A stretch of DNA of 64,000 bases, from NCBI RefSeq assembly GCF_029407905.1, contig NC_073632.1:56964964-57028963 (forward strand). The letters run 5' to 3'. How positions within the stretch are numbered: the stretch's first letter is position 1; every line of letters begins with the position of its first letter. The DNA comes from Bubalus kerabau. Lineage: Eukaryota > Chordata > Mammalia > Artiodactyla > Bovidae. Of the stretch, positions 1-10,327 are shown in pieces. The notes under the pieces are model-generated. The model saw nothing but the letters and a program-made list of their open reading frames with translations. It had not been told where the DNA came from and did not search any database. The translations under genes were made by a program, and so were the position numbers.

Positions 1-172
1 TACGTTCTAAATAAAACTGAGCTGTAACACAGAGCTGTAACATGGGCCTGTCTGAGGAAATTACACGGGGCTGTAACACTGGGCCATCTGAGGGCTGTAA
101 CACTGGTCGGTCTGTCACTTCAACTTTTTGTTGCAATGAGACAGAACCAAGGAAATTACAAACTACCGGACA
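1..172 (+). mobile_element. 5' LTR (3' part only) of a class I ERV
   Basis: This matches the end of the second LTR at 5440-5595. Both share the polyadenylation signal AATAAA (here at 10-15), the run 'ctgtaacac', and the closing 'gagacagaacc...ggaaattaca'. The window edge cuts the element, so U3 and the TATA region are outside. A short unit of the form ctgtaacac-tgg-cca-tctgagg occurs about once more here than in the 3' LTR, so the two LTRs differ by a small tandem expansion as well as by point changes. The exact LTR end (160-172) is uncertain. Confidence 0.8.
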
Positions 173-176
173 TCTA

Positions 177-194
177 TGGTGCTGTGACTTATAT
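177..194 (+). promoter_or_regulatory. Primer binding site, tRNA-His type
   Basis: The sequence tggtgctgtgactt just after the LTR differs at only two of its 14 positions from the histidine-tRNA-complementary primer binding site used by HERV-H-like class I elements. Its position a few bases after the LTR end fits a minus-strand primer site. It suggests that this family belongs to the His-primed class I ERVs; the remaining matches to gag, pol and env agree with a gammaretrovirus-like origin. Confidence 0.7.
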
Positions 195-1915
195 TTAACC
201 CGGCTGAAACAACCTTGGCTCAGCCCCTGCGAGGCAGAGGCCAAGCACAGCAGAAGTCCAACTCAGCGAAAACTCCCACGGTGGAAGTGGAACAAAAAGA
301 AAACCCACCGCAGCGGAAGTGACATGAAGCCCAACGTGCTGGAAACAGGGACAGCAAAAACAAACTCAGCAGAAAGCTTACACGGCTCACAGTGATAGGT
401 TAGAGGTGAATTTGTTCCAATTCAGAGAGAAGCACACTCCACAGAGTGTGGGCCATCACAAAGGAGAGTGCAGTGGCCATGGAATGTGTTGTTAGTTTCT
501 GCCAGCTGGGTGATTTCATATGCTAATGAGTGGGAGGTCCATCCCAACAATTAGGGAATCACCCACTCCTTGGTCTTCTGACAGTGCCTTGGAACTGTCC
601 TGGTGCCTCTGGGTGTGTCATTTAGCTTGTAGATTGAGGGTGAAGGTTTAGTTGATCTTCTTGGACCCATTTGATTTTAATCAGTTTATGTTATGCCCTT
701 GGGCTATGTCATTCTCTCAAAAGCCATGTCCTGCCCCCTTCCTCCTGTTTCATGCTCTTTTCCTGAGCCCTATCTGGGACCACAATGTTGCCTCTACAGT
801 CTTCTGGAGGAACAACCAGAAAACAGCTGGCCCTTGGGAGGGAAATGCTGTATAATATCCAATCTCTCTAGATATTCAGGCTTTCATCTTCCATGTTTCC
901 TACAATGTGTGCAACAACAGCATCTCTCAGTGAACCTGCTCAGGTGGGTGACAGGCATACAATGCCTGGCAGAAGTCCATCTGCTGGCATCCCTTCAAGG
1001 GCAATTGGGCTTCCAGGGATAATGTTTGCCACTTTGGGAGTTAGCCCTGCAGGCTGTTTGGGCCCAAACGTCTACCACCCTTCTCCTAAAGTTACAAACA
1101 CACTCCCGGATCAAATCTCCACTCCACTTTTATGAAAGATCTGGTCTGTTACCTCTTATCAATTTGTTCTTAAACCACTTTCTAACTCCTACAACCAGCA
1201 CCCTGCCCCCTTGTAGGCAACATTGCTCCATCCTGCTTTTTATTAAAATATTCTTAATGCTCCTAACAGGACCAGATAACCCATTCCCTTGTCATTACTT
1301 CTGTTATTACCTAAAGTGGGTCTATAACAATGAAACGTTTACCATTGGAGACACCCTAAGCTGCTCTTATGGAGGACTAGGGGAGGAAATCAGTGACTTA
1401 CATTTCCTCAGAGCAATAAGAGGATAAGGCTTATGGCTGCTTCACCAGGTTCCCAGTCTCAGGGCACAGGCTTGGATTGCTTTACATCGTGATATCTATT
1501 CCCATCTGTGATGAACAAACTGGCAGTGAGTTAAGATTACAACTCCTCAATCCTACCCAGAACTGGTCATGCTGGAGACCTTGGGGATGCCCAACTCCAG
1601 TCCTGGGGTCCCAGGAGGCTGACCTGCCTCGACCTGCCTAGGGATCCAGTCCTTGAAAAGTTGTCACACCTCAACCTGCCCAGGGATCCACCAGTCTAGG
1701 GATCCCAGGAAGTCAACATGCCTCGACCTGCCCAGGGATCCAATTCTCAGGATGCCGCCCTGCCTCGACCTGCCCAGGGATTCAATCTCCAAGAGGCTGT
1801 CATGCCTCAGCCTTCCCGGGGATCTGCACCCTGACCCGGGGATGCCCGGCTCTCAGGTTGCAACAGTACTAGGTAGGATAAACTTCAAAAAGCCTCACTC
1901 CTAAGAAGTCCACCC
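195..1915 (+). other. ERV leader and unrecognised 5' internal region
   Basis: This is the stretch between the primer binding site and the first recognisable gag sequence. No matrix domain could be read in any forward frame. An open frame at 1026-1427 has a hydrophobic stretch followed by an N-x-T site and several cysteines. It could be degraded envelope-like or leader sequence, but I cannot assign it. The right part (1620-1850) is a degenerate GC-rich tandem repeat, listed separately. Confidence 0.5.
1620..1850 (+). repeat. Degenerate tandem repeat in ERV gag leader
   Basis: About four to five imperfect copies of a unit built on 'tgcctcgacctgcccaggga' recur at 40-65 base spacing. Read forward in one frame it gives a proline- and cysteine-rich repetitive peptide. 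It sits just upstream of the capsid fragment, where gammaretroviral gag normally has a proline-rich p12-like region, so it may be a modified p12 or an unrelated expansion. Confidence 0.65.
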
Positions 1916-2470
1916 ATGGAAATAGAAGGAAGCTTATTAGCCGTGGGACTATGCCCAACCTCAGCAATAATTCAGGAGTCCAATGAGAATTCCATTGCCT
2001 TTCTGGAAAGGCTAAAAGAAGCCCTCCAGAAGTTTACCAATCTTGATTTAGACTCTTATGAGGGATGGGTGATTTTAAAGGACAAATTCCTGTCCCAACA
2101 TGCATCAGACATCAGGATAAAGTTACAACAGCTGCAGCAGCAGGACCCTGCTTCCTCTTTAGATGAGATGGGCCAATCAACCACCAATACCTTTTATAAC
2201 AGAGAACGGGAGAGAGAGGCCAAGGCCCAGGAAAGGGAGTAAAGGAAAGAGACAAGCCATGCCCAGATGCTGGCTGCACTCCAGGGAAGCTCTATGTCAA
2301 ACCCTGAGTCTTTAAAGGACAAGGTAGGAGGCAAATGCCTAATCTGTGGATAGGCAGGACATTGGGCCAAAGTGCATCCAAACTGTGACAAGTCTCCTTG
2401 CTACAAATGCCATCAACTGGGACATTGGGCAGCACTCTGTCCTTGGGCCCAAGAGCCTCAAGGTCAAGTG
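1916..2470 (+). pseudogene. gag: ERV gag remnant: capsid C-terminus and nucleocapsid
   Basis: The open frame at 1916-2242 carries a gammaretrovirus-like capsid C-terminal region: a major-homology-region-like segment around 1975-2010 followed by a charged, Glu/Arg-rich tail. A TAA at 2240-2242 interrupts it. In the same frame two CCHC zinc knuckles follow. The first (about 2335-2385) is damaged by a TAG stop and a shifted last cysteine; the second (about 2400-2445) keeps the C-x2-C-x4-H-x4-C spacing. Matrix and the front of capsid are not seen. This is a non-functional internal fragment of gag, contiguous with protease in the same frame. Confidence 0.8.
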
Positions 2471-2519
2471 CCAAGTCTTCCCTCACAATGGTTCAGCAGG
2501 ACTGAAGCGGCCCAACCAA

Positions 2520-2713
2520 CCCACCAGTCACAGATAACCATCACAGGGCTGGAGCCAAGGGTGCAACTGGATGTGACAGGTAGTTTCAAGAATTTCTGGG
2601 TTGATACAGGGACTACCCACTCTGTCCTGACCTCCTGCTCCAGAGCCTTCTCCCCCCAGATCTGTACCATTTTGGGTGCTACAGGAAAAACAATTACAAA
2701 AATACTCACCTGA
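2520..2713 (+). pseudogene. pro: ERV protease remnant
   Basis: Downstream of the second zinc knuckle and in the same frame is a retroviral aspartic protease start. It has a beta strand, then an active-site D-T-G triad near 2605-2613 (with Thr following the Gly) and a G-A-T-G-like turn near 2673. The frame ends at a TGA (2711-2713), and the flap and C-terminal half cannot be followed. The gag-pro arrangement in one frame separated by a stop fits gammaretroviral readthrough organisation, but here several other stops also occur. Confidence 0.7.
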
Positions 2714-2772
2714 GCACTTCTTTGTTGCTGGGATGGACAAATATTTTCCCACCAGTTTCTGTTGGTCCCTGA

Positions 2773-3102
2773 GTGTCCTACTCCCTTATTGGGAAGAGAT
2801 CTCTCCCCACCTTCAAAATCTTACATATTGATATACTGATAGAAGATGCATTGAAACTCTCTTTTGGGGGCAAGCTAACTATTTTTACCAGCCACCAAGT
2901 GAAACAACTCCTGAATGGGAGAGGCCACTTATGGATGTCTGATCAAAGAATCCTCAGATATCAAATAGTGCTGATGAAAAATCCAGGCTTGATTATATTC
3001 CTTTGTGAGGTTCTTAACCCTGCCATCCTCCTGCCTATTCCCGAGGACTCTCTCCCCTTTCACTGTTGCCTAGAAACTTTGGACCATTGGACAAAACCAT
3101 GA
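2773..3102 (+). pseudogene. pol: ERV pol fragment: RT connection domain
   Basis: This open frame starts in sequence of uncertain origin. From about 2860 it reads as the end of a class I reverse transcriptase and connection domain, recognisable by the hydrophobic-T-x-H-Q-V-K and G-x-L-W-M-S motifs that precede RNase H. The entire fingers-palm region with the YxDD catalytic motif is absent: it should lie between the protease (ending near 2713) and here, but fewer than 150 bases separate them. This is an internal deletion of about 1 kb relative to an intact pol. Confidence 0.75.
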
Positions 3103-3109
3103 CAGGGAT

Positions 3110-3545
3110 TGTCAGAAGATGCTCTGATCGATTCTGAGGAAATCTGGTACACTGATGGAAGCAAATTTGCCTTGGATGGAAAAAGAAGAGCCAGATATGC
3201 AGTAGTTTCCAATTTTGAGACCATAGAGCCTAAACCTTTGCCACCAGGTACTTCAGCCCCATTAGCTTAGCTCATAGCCCTGACTCCAGCTTTAGAGCTG
3301 AGAAAAGGGGGAAAAGTAGCCATTTATGCTGACTCCAAGTATGCCATTCCTGTGCTACATCCACATGCTGCTATTTGGAAAGAAAGAAGCCACTTGATCA
3401 CCCAAGGGTCCCCAGTCAAATACGGGTAGGCTCTTAGAGGGAGTCCATCTGCCCACTGTAAAGGACACCACAAAGGGAGCACGAAAGTGGCACAAGGAAA
3501 CCAAGCAGCTGATCAGGCAGCTAAGAGAGCAGCATTATAGAACAG
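3110..3545 (+). pseudogene. pol: ERV pol fragment: RNase H
   Basis: In the same frame as the connection fragment, beyond a TGA at 3100-3102, an RNase H fold is legible. There is a catalytic Asp in a W-Y-T-D-G-S motif (3145-3162), a Glu in an A-L-E-L motif (about 3290-3300), and a second Asp in Y-A-D-S-K-Y-A (about 3327-3347). The A-D-Q-A-A-K segment is near 3510. At least three in-frame stops break it (near 3268, 3428 and 3538). The catalytic residues are largely preserved although the ORF is dead, which suggests decay after insertion. Confidence 0.8.
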
Positions 3546-3585
3546 TGACCTAATAGGGGTTGCCACCTTAGTTCCACAGACTAAT

Positions 3586-3960
3586 TTGCCAGAAACTCCT
3601 TCATATACTGATGGTGAGACACTTGAAGCTAAGAGTGAGTGCTTTCAAGAAGATCATATGGAGTGGTTCAAAGAGGGACTCCTTTTTCTGCCTGGGAAAC
3701 TCCAATGGAAGTTGGTAAACTCCTTACATGCCACCACTCATTTAGGGGAGAAGGCCCTCCCAAGATTACTAGAAAGGTCCTTCAGAGGAATAGGCCTCCA
3801 GACGACTATAAGGCAAGTGGTCTCCTCTTGTCCCACTTGCCAGTTAAACAACTCCCAAGGAGCTTGAAGACCCCAGCTATCCCAGCCCATCCAACGACAT
3901 AGGACCTACCCAGGAGAGTACTGGCAGATGGCCTCAGTCTTCAGGAGAAGTAGAAAAGCC
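3586..3960 (+). pseudogene. pol: ERV integrase N-terminal zinc domain
   Basis: The open frame 3586-3867 continues the pol frame. It has the integrase HHCC zinc-binding arrangement: two histidines in an L-H-x-x-T-H-L-G motif near 3725-3745, then a C-P-x-C pair near 3830-3840. The integrase core with its D,D-35-E catalytic triad should follow. Instead the sequence passes within about 150 bases to the C-terminal region, so the core is deleted. Confidence 0.75.
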
Positions 3961-3989
3961 AACCAATTCTTAAAATCAATGATAAAAAA

Positions 3990-4440
3990 AGATAACCCAG
4001 GAGACCTCCCTGGGATGGAAGGAGGCTTTACCAATAGCTCTCCTCCACACCTATACTGGCCCTAAGGAACAGGTTGGTCTCAGTCCTTATGAAATGCTAT
4101 ATGGGAGACCTTTTGTTTATGGCAGTGACCTCTTCCTTGATCCAGAGGCTCAGTCCCTCTGGTCTTATAATATGGCCATTGGACAATTCCAACAAGATAT
4201 ATGCTTGTGGGGTGTCAACCAGGACTCAAAAGATTCTAAAGAGCCACGAATATATGCTCCAGGGACTCAAGTCCTAATTAAAGTCTGGAAAGATGGGTCA
4301 CCAAAGGCTCAACTCCAGCCCACATGGAAGGTCCCCTATCCTGTAATACTTTCCACCCCCACAGCAGTCAAGGTACCAGGACACAACTCCTAGATTCACT
4401 ACTCACGAGTCAAGCCATGGAAGAAAACAGAAGAGGATAC
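3990..4440 (+). pseudogene. pol: ERV integrase C-terminal region
   Basis: From about 4040 the sequence resumes at the end of the integrase core: an L-S-P-Y-E-x-L-Y-G-R-P motif at 4079-4111, continued in the frame 4094-4393. After that the C-terminal beta-barrel segment appears, with P-G-T-x-V-L-I-K-x-W-K and a hydrophobic W-K-V-P-Y-P-V-I motif, ending in a basic W-K-K tail near 4420. A TAG at 4391-4393 interrupts the frame. This is typical of class I ERV pol ends. Confidence 0.75.
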
Positions 4441-4559
4441 TCAGCACACCTGTGAACCCCTGGGAGATCTCAGATACCTATTCAGAACTACAAATGAGTG
4501 CCATTCTAATGAACACCCCCAAAATTAAGTTTCTGGGGATAAGTTTCTCAGGACAGCTC

Positions 4560-5130
4560 TAAAGAGCCAACATAGCTTCGCAGAGGTTGTACTTCAAAAT
4601 AGACAGGAGATAGACCTCCTGATCCCTGAACAAGGAGGGACTTGAGCCATCTTGAATGAGTCGTGTTGTTTCTGTGGGAATACCTCCAGCTAAGTAAAAG
4701 AAAGTCTCACAGTCCTCAAGAAAGACATTCAGACCCTACAGGGTCTCAAAGAATGAGCTGGAGAGTTCTTGGGGTGGCTACAGTCTCTCTTTGGGGGATC
4801 CTTCTCCTGGTGAGGGGGAATTTGGAGTTGGCTCATGCCCCTACTAATCCCTGTTATCACCATATTGATGCTGCTTATGATTGTTCCATGTATTATTAAT
4901 TGTCTAACCCGTTTTGTCTCTGCCCAGGTCAAAAAGCTACAACATGCACTGCCAGTTCAACAAGGATGTATTAAACTACAGCCAACCATGGAAAATATCA
5001 CTCACTCTTAGATGGGCACCGCTATAAGGAATCTGAGGCGTGAGACTAGCAAGAGGGGGAAGCCCAATGCCCCTCACCATCCCAGTTCAGCAGGAAGTAG
5101 CCAGAAAGACCTCGATGCCCTTATTCCCAA
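4560..5130 (+). pseudogene. env: ERV envelope transmembrane subunit remnant
   Basis: Only the C-terminal part of env is present. The frame through 4590-4640 holds the heptad region corresponding to the retroviral immunosuppressive-like segment. It is followed by the C-x6-CC disulfide motif, whose first cysteine position is a TGA stop (near 4643), while the CC pair remains (near 4663). A hydrophobic membrane anchor lies at about 4831-4905, with a cytoplasmic tail to about 5130. There are several further stops. Surface subunit, cleavage site and fusion peptide are missing because the sequence jumps here directly from the end of pol. The remnant cannot encode an entry protein. Confidence 0.75.
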
Positions 5131-5150
5131 AGAATTGGGCCTCCCATCTC

Positions 5151-5162
5151 TTGAGGGGGGAA
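5151..5162 (+). promoter_or_regulatory. ERV polypurine tract
   Basis: The purine run ttgaggggggaa lies immediately before the 3' LTR, as expected for the plus-strand primer of reverse transcription. It sets the 5' edge of the 3' LTR at about 5163. Confidence 0.65.
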
Positions 5163-5595
5163 TATTAGGTAGTTAGAATAGGAAAAAGGAGTCTAAAATG
5201 GTGGTGGCTAAAAGACAAGGAAGGCAAAAGCCCAAGAAAATAGAACAAAGGAGGACCTGAGTGAGAACCTCAGGTAAGACAAACAACCCTCCTGGCTAGC
5301 CCCTAATTTACATAGGGCAGGCACAGGGGGAGGAGAGGAGAAAAAAACATATAAAAAGAGGACCCAAAATTGGACTGGGGGCTTCTCTTCTCTTTGCGTC
5401 TTTTGGATCAGTCCACCCTCACACCTCAAGGATGTATTTTCCTATACTTTCTAAATAAAACTGAGCTGTAACACGGAGATATAACACTGGTCCATCTGAG
5501 GAAATTACACGGGTCTGTCATACTGGTCCATCCGTCACTTCAAATTTTTGTTGCGATGAGACAGAACCGAGGAAATTACAAACTCCCCTGAAACA
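5163..5595 (+). mobile_element. 3' LTR of the class I ERV
   Basis: About 430 bases. A TATA-like box TATAAAAAG lies at 5350-5358 and an AATAAA polyadenylation signal at 5454-5459. The end matches the partial 5' LTR at 1-172. It contains one fewer copy of the short ctgtaacac-type repeat than the 5' LTR. The right edge is uncertain within about 15 bases (5580-5595), and the flanking target duplication cannot be tested because the 5' end of the provirus is outside the window. Confidence 0.8.
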
Positions 5596-5604
5596 TACGT
5601 ACAT

Positions 5605-5727
5605 GAAGTGTTAGTGGCTCAGTCAAGTCTGACTCTGCAATCTCATGGACCATAGCCCACCAGGCTTTTCTGTCCATGGGATTCTCCAGGCAAGAATACT
5701 GGAATGGGTAGCCATTCCCTTCTCCAG
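5605..5727 (-). mobile_element. Bov-A type SINE fragment
   Basis: In reverse orientation it reads as the Bov-A body, with 'cttgcctggagaatcccatgg'-like sequence and the 'gactgagc' 3' tail. It lacks the tRNA-like head and lies directly next to the ERV. Confidence 0.8.
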
Positions 5728-7311
5728 ATACATATGTATACACACATGTATAAATATATAGATAGATAGTTTTTTTTTTAACTGCCAGATAAATATGAGA
5801 CAGAATTTAAGAAATGCAATATAAGAACTTTACATGTTTTTAATTAATAAAATAATTTGCAAAATAATTAAGACATAGTTAAAGAAAGATTCCCTTAAGT
5901 AAAGATGTGCATACACAGATGAGAAAAGTTCAGAGCTTTCCTAGGAAAAACCCAAAAGAAATTTTCATATAGATTTATTACAGAAAGAATGTATTAAAGT
6001 AAAATTCCTAAATAAATATCATATAAGGAAGATGCTTTGCATGAGAGGAACAATTGGATTATTCCAGTTTCCTCTACTAAACAATAAATATTAGTAAACG
6101 GTGAAAACATTTCAAGTTTTGAGTAAACCTTTTCTTTTTTTCATACCAAAGATTTTAAAACCTGGAAATGTTGTCTTTCACTTGAAAGCAACTAGAAAAC
6201 ATCTTAGATAGTCAAGGGTTCAGAAAATATGACATCTGTGTACCTTATTAGTAAAATTTACTTAAAGATTTATCTTTTGTAGCAAAATAATGAATCAAAA
6301 TAAAAAACTAAAAATGGCATATGACTTTATGGGAAGGTCTGATGGTCTGCCCATATTCTTTCTGAACCCTGAAGGAAGAAATACAATTAGATCTGGTTTT
6401 CAGGTTGATGGAGGAAGGAAGAGCTAGAACCTGTGATGTTTCATTCAGCTCTGTTTCATCAGGTTCTTAGTGAACTGTGTTATTTCTTGAATTATGACTA
6501 CAGTCCACAATTTAGGAGACCTCACACTGCCAATTTAGTACTGATTTTTCTCCTATGAAGGTGGTAATTAGTAAAAAGTATTAGCCTGGCAGGCTACAGT
6601 CCATGTGGTTGCAAAAACAGTCAGCCACAACTCAGTGACTAAACAACAGCAATTGTTTCCTTACCCAGAGCCTGTAAGCAGAGTTTTTCTACAAATACAA
6701 ACGTACCTCCTGGAGGTTAATTTGTTAATGAAGAAAGAATGGGAAAAGAGACTGAGTGCCCTTTGGATAAATTCTCTTTTGGAATGAAGGTCATTCAAAA
6801 ATGTAAGTATCAATAGACTAGAGGTCCAAATTCTGAGGTTAACTGAAGTTTTGTTTAGATTTAATCCCACAAAAGCACAACACATTGCTAGATTTCTAAG
6901 TACCTCATAACCTGAAGTTTTCTATTCTGATTCAAAATAGTACAGCTAATGCACTTAATCTTCACTTGGAAGTTCCTTTCCATCACAGATACTGAATAGT
7001 GTTAGATCCTAAGTCAATTCGGTTTAATTCAACACATTTACTTTTATACTTGCACTATGCACGTTACTCGTTACTGATGACAAGATAACTAACCACAAAA
7101 AGGAATCAACCACAGGCTTTATTCTTGAAATAAGGAACTTCCCAAGAGGTTGTTAAAGATGTAAGACCTGGCCTAGTTCCCAAAGCTTCTGATTCATTAA
7201 TTCTTCCACAGGATCCCAGGTGAGAGATTTCTTTGGGAACATTTGTCTAGAAGACAAGCATAGAATCTATATTTTAATATGATGTCACAATTAGTCATTA
7301 TTTAAATAATG
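5728..7311. other. AT-rich intergenic DNA, one SINE scrap
   Basis: No gene seen. The stretch is AT-rich with short chance ORFs only. A + strand Bov-A tail fragment lies at 6583-6652, recognisable by 'ggcaggctacagtccatg' and a degraded 'gactgagtgac' tail. Confidence 0.6.
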
Positions 7312-7440
7312 GTTAAAATCATAGACTTCAGCTCCAGAAGATCTGGATTTGAATCTACTACTACTACTTACTACTATATGACACTGCATAAGTTGCTATC
7401 ATAACTCTACAAAATCCTACTTCCTATTGTTGTAGATGAT
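7312..7440 (+). mobile_element. MIR SINE remnant
   Basis: The order 'agatctggatttgaatc', 'actactta', 'gacactgcataagtt' and 'ctctacaaaat' parallels the MIR core and 3' half. Strongly diverged, with a (act)n expansion. Confidence 0.5.
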
Positions 7441-7929
7441 TATAACAAATAAAGGAAATTAAGTCTAAAGACATGAACTAAGCCTGAGAGCTTTAATAAT
7501 TTTGTTTTACAGAAAAGTCCTGTAACAAAATGCCCCATTACAATAAAGAAACTTGGTGTAGGCAAAAGGAAAGTTGGAGACAAGATGTAGAGTCTGTAGA
7601 TGAAATGTGAGATTATGAAAGAGATGAACAGCAGTATTGAATTAAGAGGATTGCTTAAAGTTTTTTCTGTTGTGTGCAAGGTACCTTAAGAACACTTCAT
7701 AACATCTACATTACTAGCCAATGTTTTTGAAGTTGGACTTGCTTTTGCAGGGAATGCCAGAAGAAGTGTTGAGTCTGTTCTCAGAGTGGGCTGGGTGCAA
7801 GAGAAGAGGCTGCTCAAAGGGTATAGTCATATTTTTGTTGCATAAGTAAAAGGCTACTAGGCTAACACATGACAAGCCTCCAATAAACGCTAGCTATTAC
7901 TCATGGGATGTCAAGTGCTCTAAAAAGAG
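7441..7929. other. Intergenic DNA without recognised features
   Basis: No coding, RNA or recent repeat signal recognised on either strand. Confidence 0.5.
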
Positions 7930-8664
7930 GTATATATGCAGTAGGTTGAATAGAGATTTCCCAAAAAGGCATGTCTACATCCTAATCCTCAGAACCTGGG
8001 GAAATTGTTTTATGTGGCAAAAGATGTGATTAAAGTAAGGATTTTGAGAGGATGAGTTTATTCTGAAGTAGCTGCATGAGCCCTAAATGAAATCACATGC
8101 ATTCTTATAGGTGTGAGGCAGAAAGAGTTTTGAGGCCTAAGAAAAGCAATGAGATTGGAGCCATCAGGCCGCAAGTCAAGGAACTCTTGGAGCCACCAGC
8201 AGACAGCCACCAGGAATAGACAAAGAACAGATTTTTCCTCAAAGCCAATAGAGGGAACATGGTCCTGTTGACACCTTGATTTTAGATTTCTGGCCCCTAG
8301 ACCTGTGAGACAAAATATATGTATATGTATATATTTGTAAATTTTATTTATTTTATTTACTATAACATAATAATAATGTTATTATTATATAATGTGCCAG
8401 GTCTTTGTTACGGCACATGGGATCTTTGATCTTCATTTAGCCATGTGGAATCTTTAGCTGTGGCATACGAACTCTTAGTTGCAGCATGTGGGGTATAGTT
8501 CCCTAACCAGGGATTTGGAGCCCCTTGCATGAGGAGTGCAGAATATTAGCCACTGGGCCACCAGGGAAGTCCCTTTCCTTCCAAGGAGTATCTCTTATTT
8601 TAAGTGATCCAGTTTGTGGTAATTTGTTATATCAGCCACAGGAAAACTAATACAAAACATTTTG
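7930..8664 (+). mobile_element. MaLR-like LTR split by a CHR SINE
   Basis: The segment 7930-8312 and its continuation at about 8593-8664 carry phrases typical of old mammalian MaLR-type LTRs: 'catcctaatcc', 'gacaccttgattttagatttctggc', 'gtttgtggtaatttgttat' and 'gaaaactaatac'. The interruption (8397-8573) is a younger CHR SINE with its AT-rich flank. The subfamily is not assigned. Confidence 0.55.
8397..8573 (-). mobile_element. CHR-type tRNA-derived SINE
   Basis: In reverse orientation it begins with 'gggacttccctggtggccca' and continues with the tRNA-like 'ttccc...ctggttagggaac' region. These elements are characteristic of whales, hippos and ruminants. Confidence 0.8.
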
Positions 8665-8736
8665 GCCAATTTGTGAATGTAGAAATTGCTTTCGGAAACT
8701 GAACTAATCTAAAAGGAGAGAAAAAGAGTCCAGTTT

Positions 8737-9518
8737 CAGTTCAGTTCAGTTCAGTCAGTCAGTCGTGTCTGACACTGCAACCCCATGAACTGCAGCATGC
8801 CAGGCCTCCCAGTCCATCACCAACTCCCGTAGTCTACCCAAACCCATGTCCATTGAGTCGGTGATGCCATCCAATCATCTCATCCTCTGTCGTACCCTTC
8901 TCCTCCGGCCCTCAATCGTTCACAACATCAGGGTCTTTTCAAATGAGTCAGCTCTTCACATTAGGTGGCCAAAGTATTGGAGTTTCAGCTTCAACATCAG
9001 TCCTTCCAATGAACACCCAGGACTGGTCTCCTTTAGGATGGACTGGTTGGGCCTCCTTGCAGTCCAAGGGATCCTCAAGAGTCTTCTCCAACACCACACT
9101 TCAAAAGCATCAATTCTTTGGCGCTCAGCTTTATTTATAGTCCAACTTTCACATCCCTACATGACTACTGGAAAAACCATAACCTTGACTAGACAAACCT
9201 TTGTTGGCAAAGTAATGTCTCTGCTTTTGAATATGCTGTCTAGGTTGGTCATAACTTTCCTTCCAAGGAGTAAGCGTCTTTTAATTTCATGGCTGCAGTC
9301 ACCATCTGCAGTGATTTTGGAGCCCAAAACAATAAAGTTAGCCACTGTTTCCCTATCTATTTGCCATGAAATGATGGGACCGGATGCTATGATCTTAGTT
9401 TTCTGAATGTTGAGCTTTAAGCCAACTTTTTCACTCTCCACTGTCACTTTCATCAAGAGGCTCTTTAGTTCTTCTTCACTTTCTTCCATAAGGGTGGTGT
9501 CATCTGCATATCTGAGGT
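8737..9518 (-). mobile_element. BovB LINE, 5'-truncated, 8-bp target duplication
   Basis: The 3' tail (repeats of tgaac on the minus strand) is at the left. The remainder encodes, on the minus strand, the C-terminal part of the BovB ORF2 protein up to just after the YADD motif. The frame is broken. The 8-base repeat tccagttt at 8729-8736 and 9519-9526 is the probable target-site duplication. Confidence 0.85.
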
Positions 9519-9689
9519 TCCAGTTTAACTATATGTAAAACATTAATTTAGAAGAAAGCCATCAGACAGGAAACAATAAAATTTTTTCCATAAAATATAA
9601 ATGGTGGTCCATATGGAAAGATAAGAAATGAAATTAGGCATGGTCAGTTAGGTCTTTGAATGGTACAACTAAGGAGCCAAAACTCTAAG

Positions 9690-9860
9690 CCCTTGGTACT
9701 CAAAGTGTAGTTTTTAGAGTGTCAGAGGCAGCGTTACTCAGAACCTTTTAAAAATGTATAAGTGGGGGCCACATTCCAAACCTATTCAATTAGAATCTGC
9801 ATTTTAACAAGATCCATGGGTCATTTGTATGCATTCTAATATTTGAGAAGCATGCTTTTA
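9690..9860. mobile_element. MER5A-like hAT remnant
   Basis: Phrases such as 'ggtactcaaagtgtagt', 'tcaattagaatctgcatttt' and 'atttgagaagca' follow the order of the MER5A non-autonomous hAT transposon. Highly diverged, so orientation and exact ends are not certain. Confidence 0.5.
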
Positions 9861-10327
9861 GGACAAGGTAATTGGAAGATTTTGAAAGATTTAACACACA
9901 TCAGGGACAAGGTAATATTTGCATTTTAAGTCAAACTATGTGATAGTATTATGAAGAACAGATTTGACAGGGGTAAAACCCAAGGCAGAGACAAGTGACT
10001 GCCATGGTACAGGTAAGAGATTAATGAAGTTTTGAACAAAGGTGGTGGTAATAGAGATGGGGGAAAAAATGACACAACTTTAAGAAATACTCAGATCCTG
10101 GTCTGACGTGTGCTAATGATGCTCCTACCTAGGTTCTATAACACGTCTTGATTCTTTATGATTAAATTTCTTTTCTTTTTTAAAAAAGCTTTTTATTGAA
10201 ACTATTTTCAACTTGTTAAGAAGGAAACATCTTAGTTTCAGACATAAGTGGTCCACACAACTGCAAGCTTTTACCTTAAGTTGTTCCAGACAGGAATGTG
10301 ACACGACTATTTTCTCTTTCTTTCATT
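9861..10327. other. Intergenic DNA without recognised features
   Basis: Plain AT-rich sequence. It contains a T-rich/A-rich stretch at 10160-10200 and no gene. Confidence 0.5.

Noticed and set aside
693..1135. Overlapping ORFs upstream of the recognisable gag
   Set aside because: No domain or motif of gag or any known protein; overlapping frames of similar length suggest chance openness.
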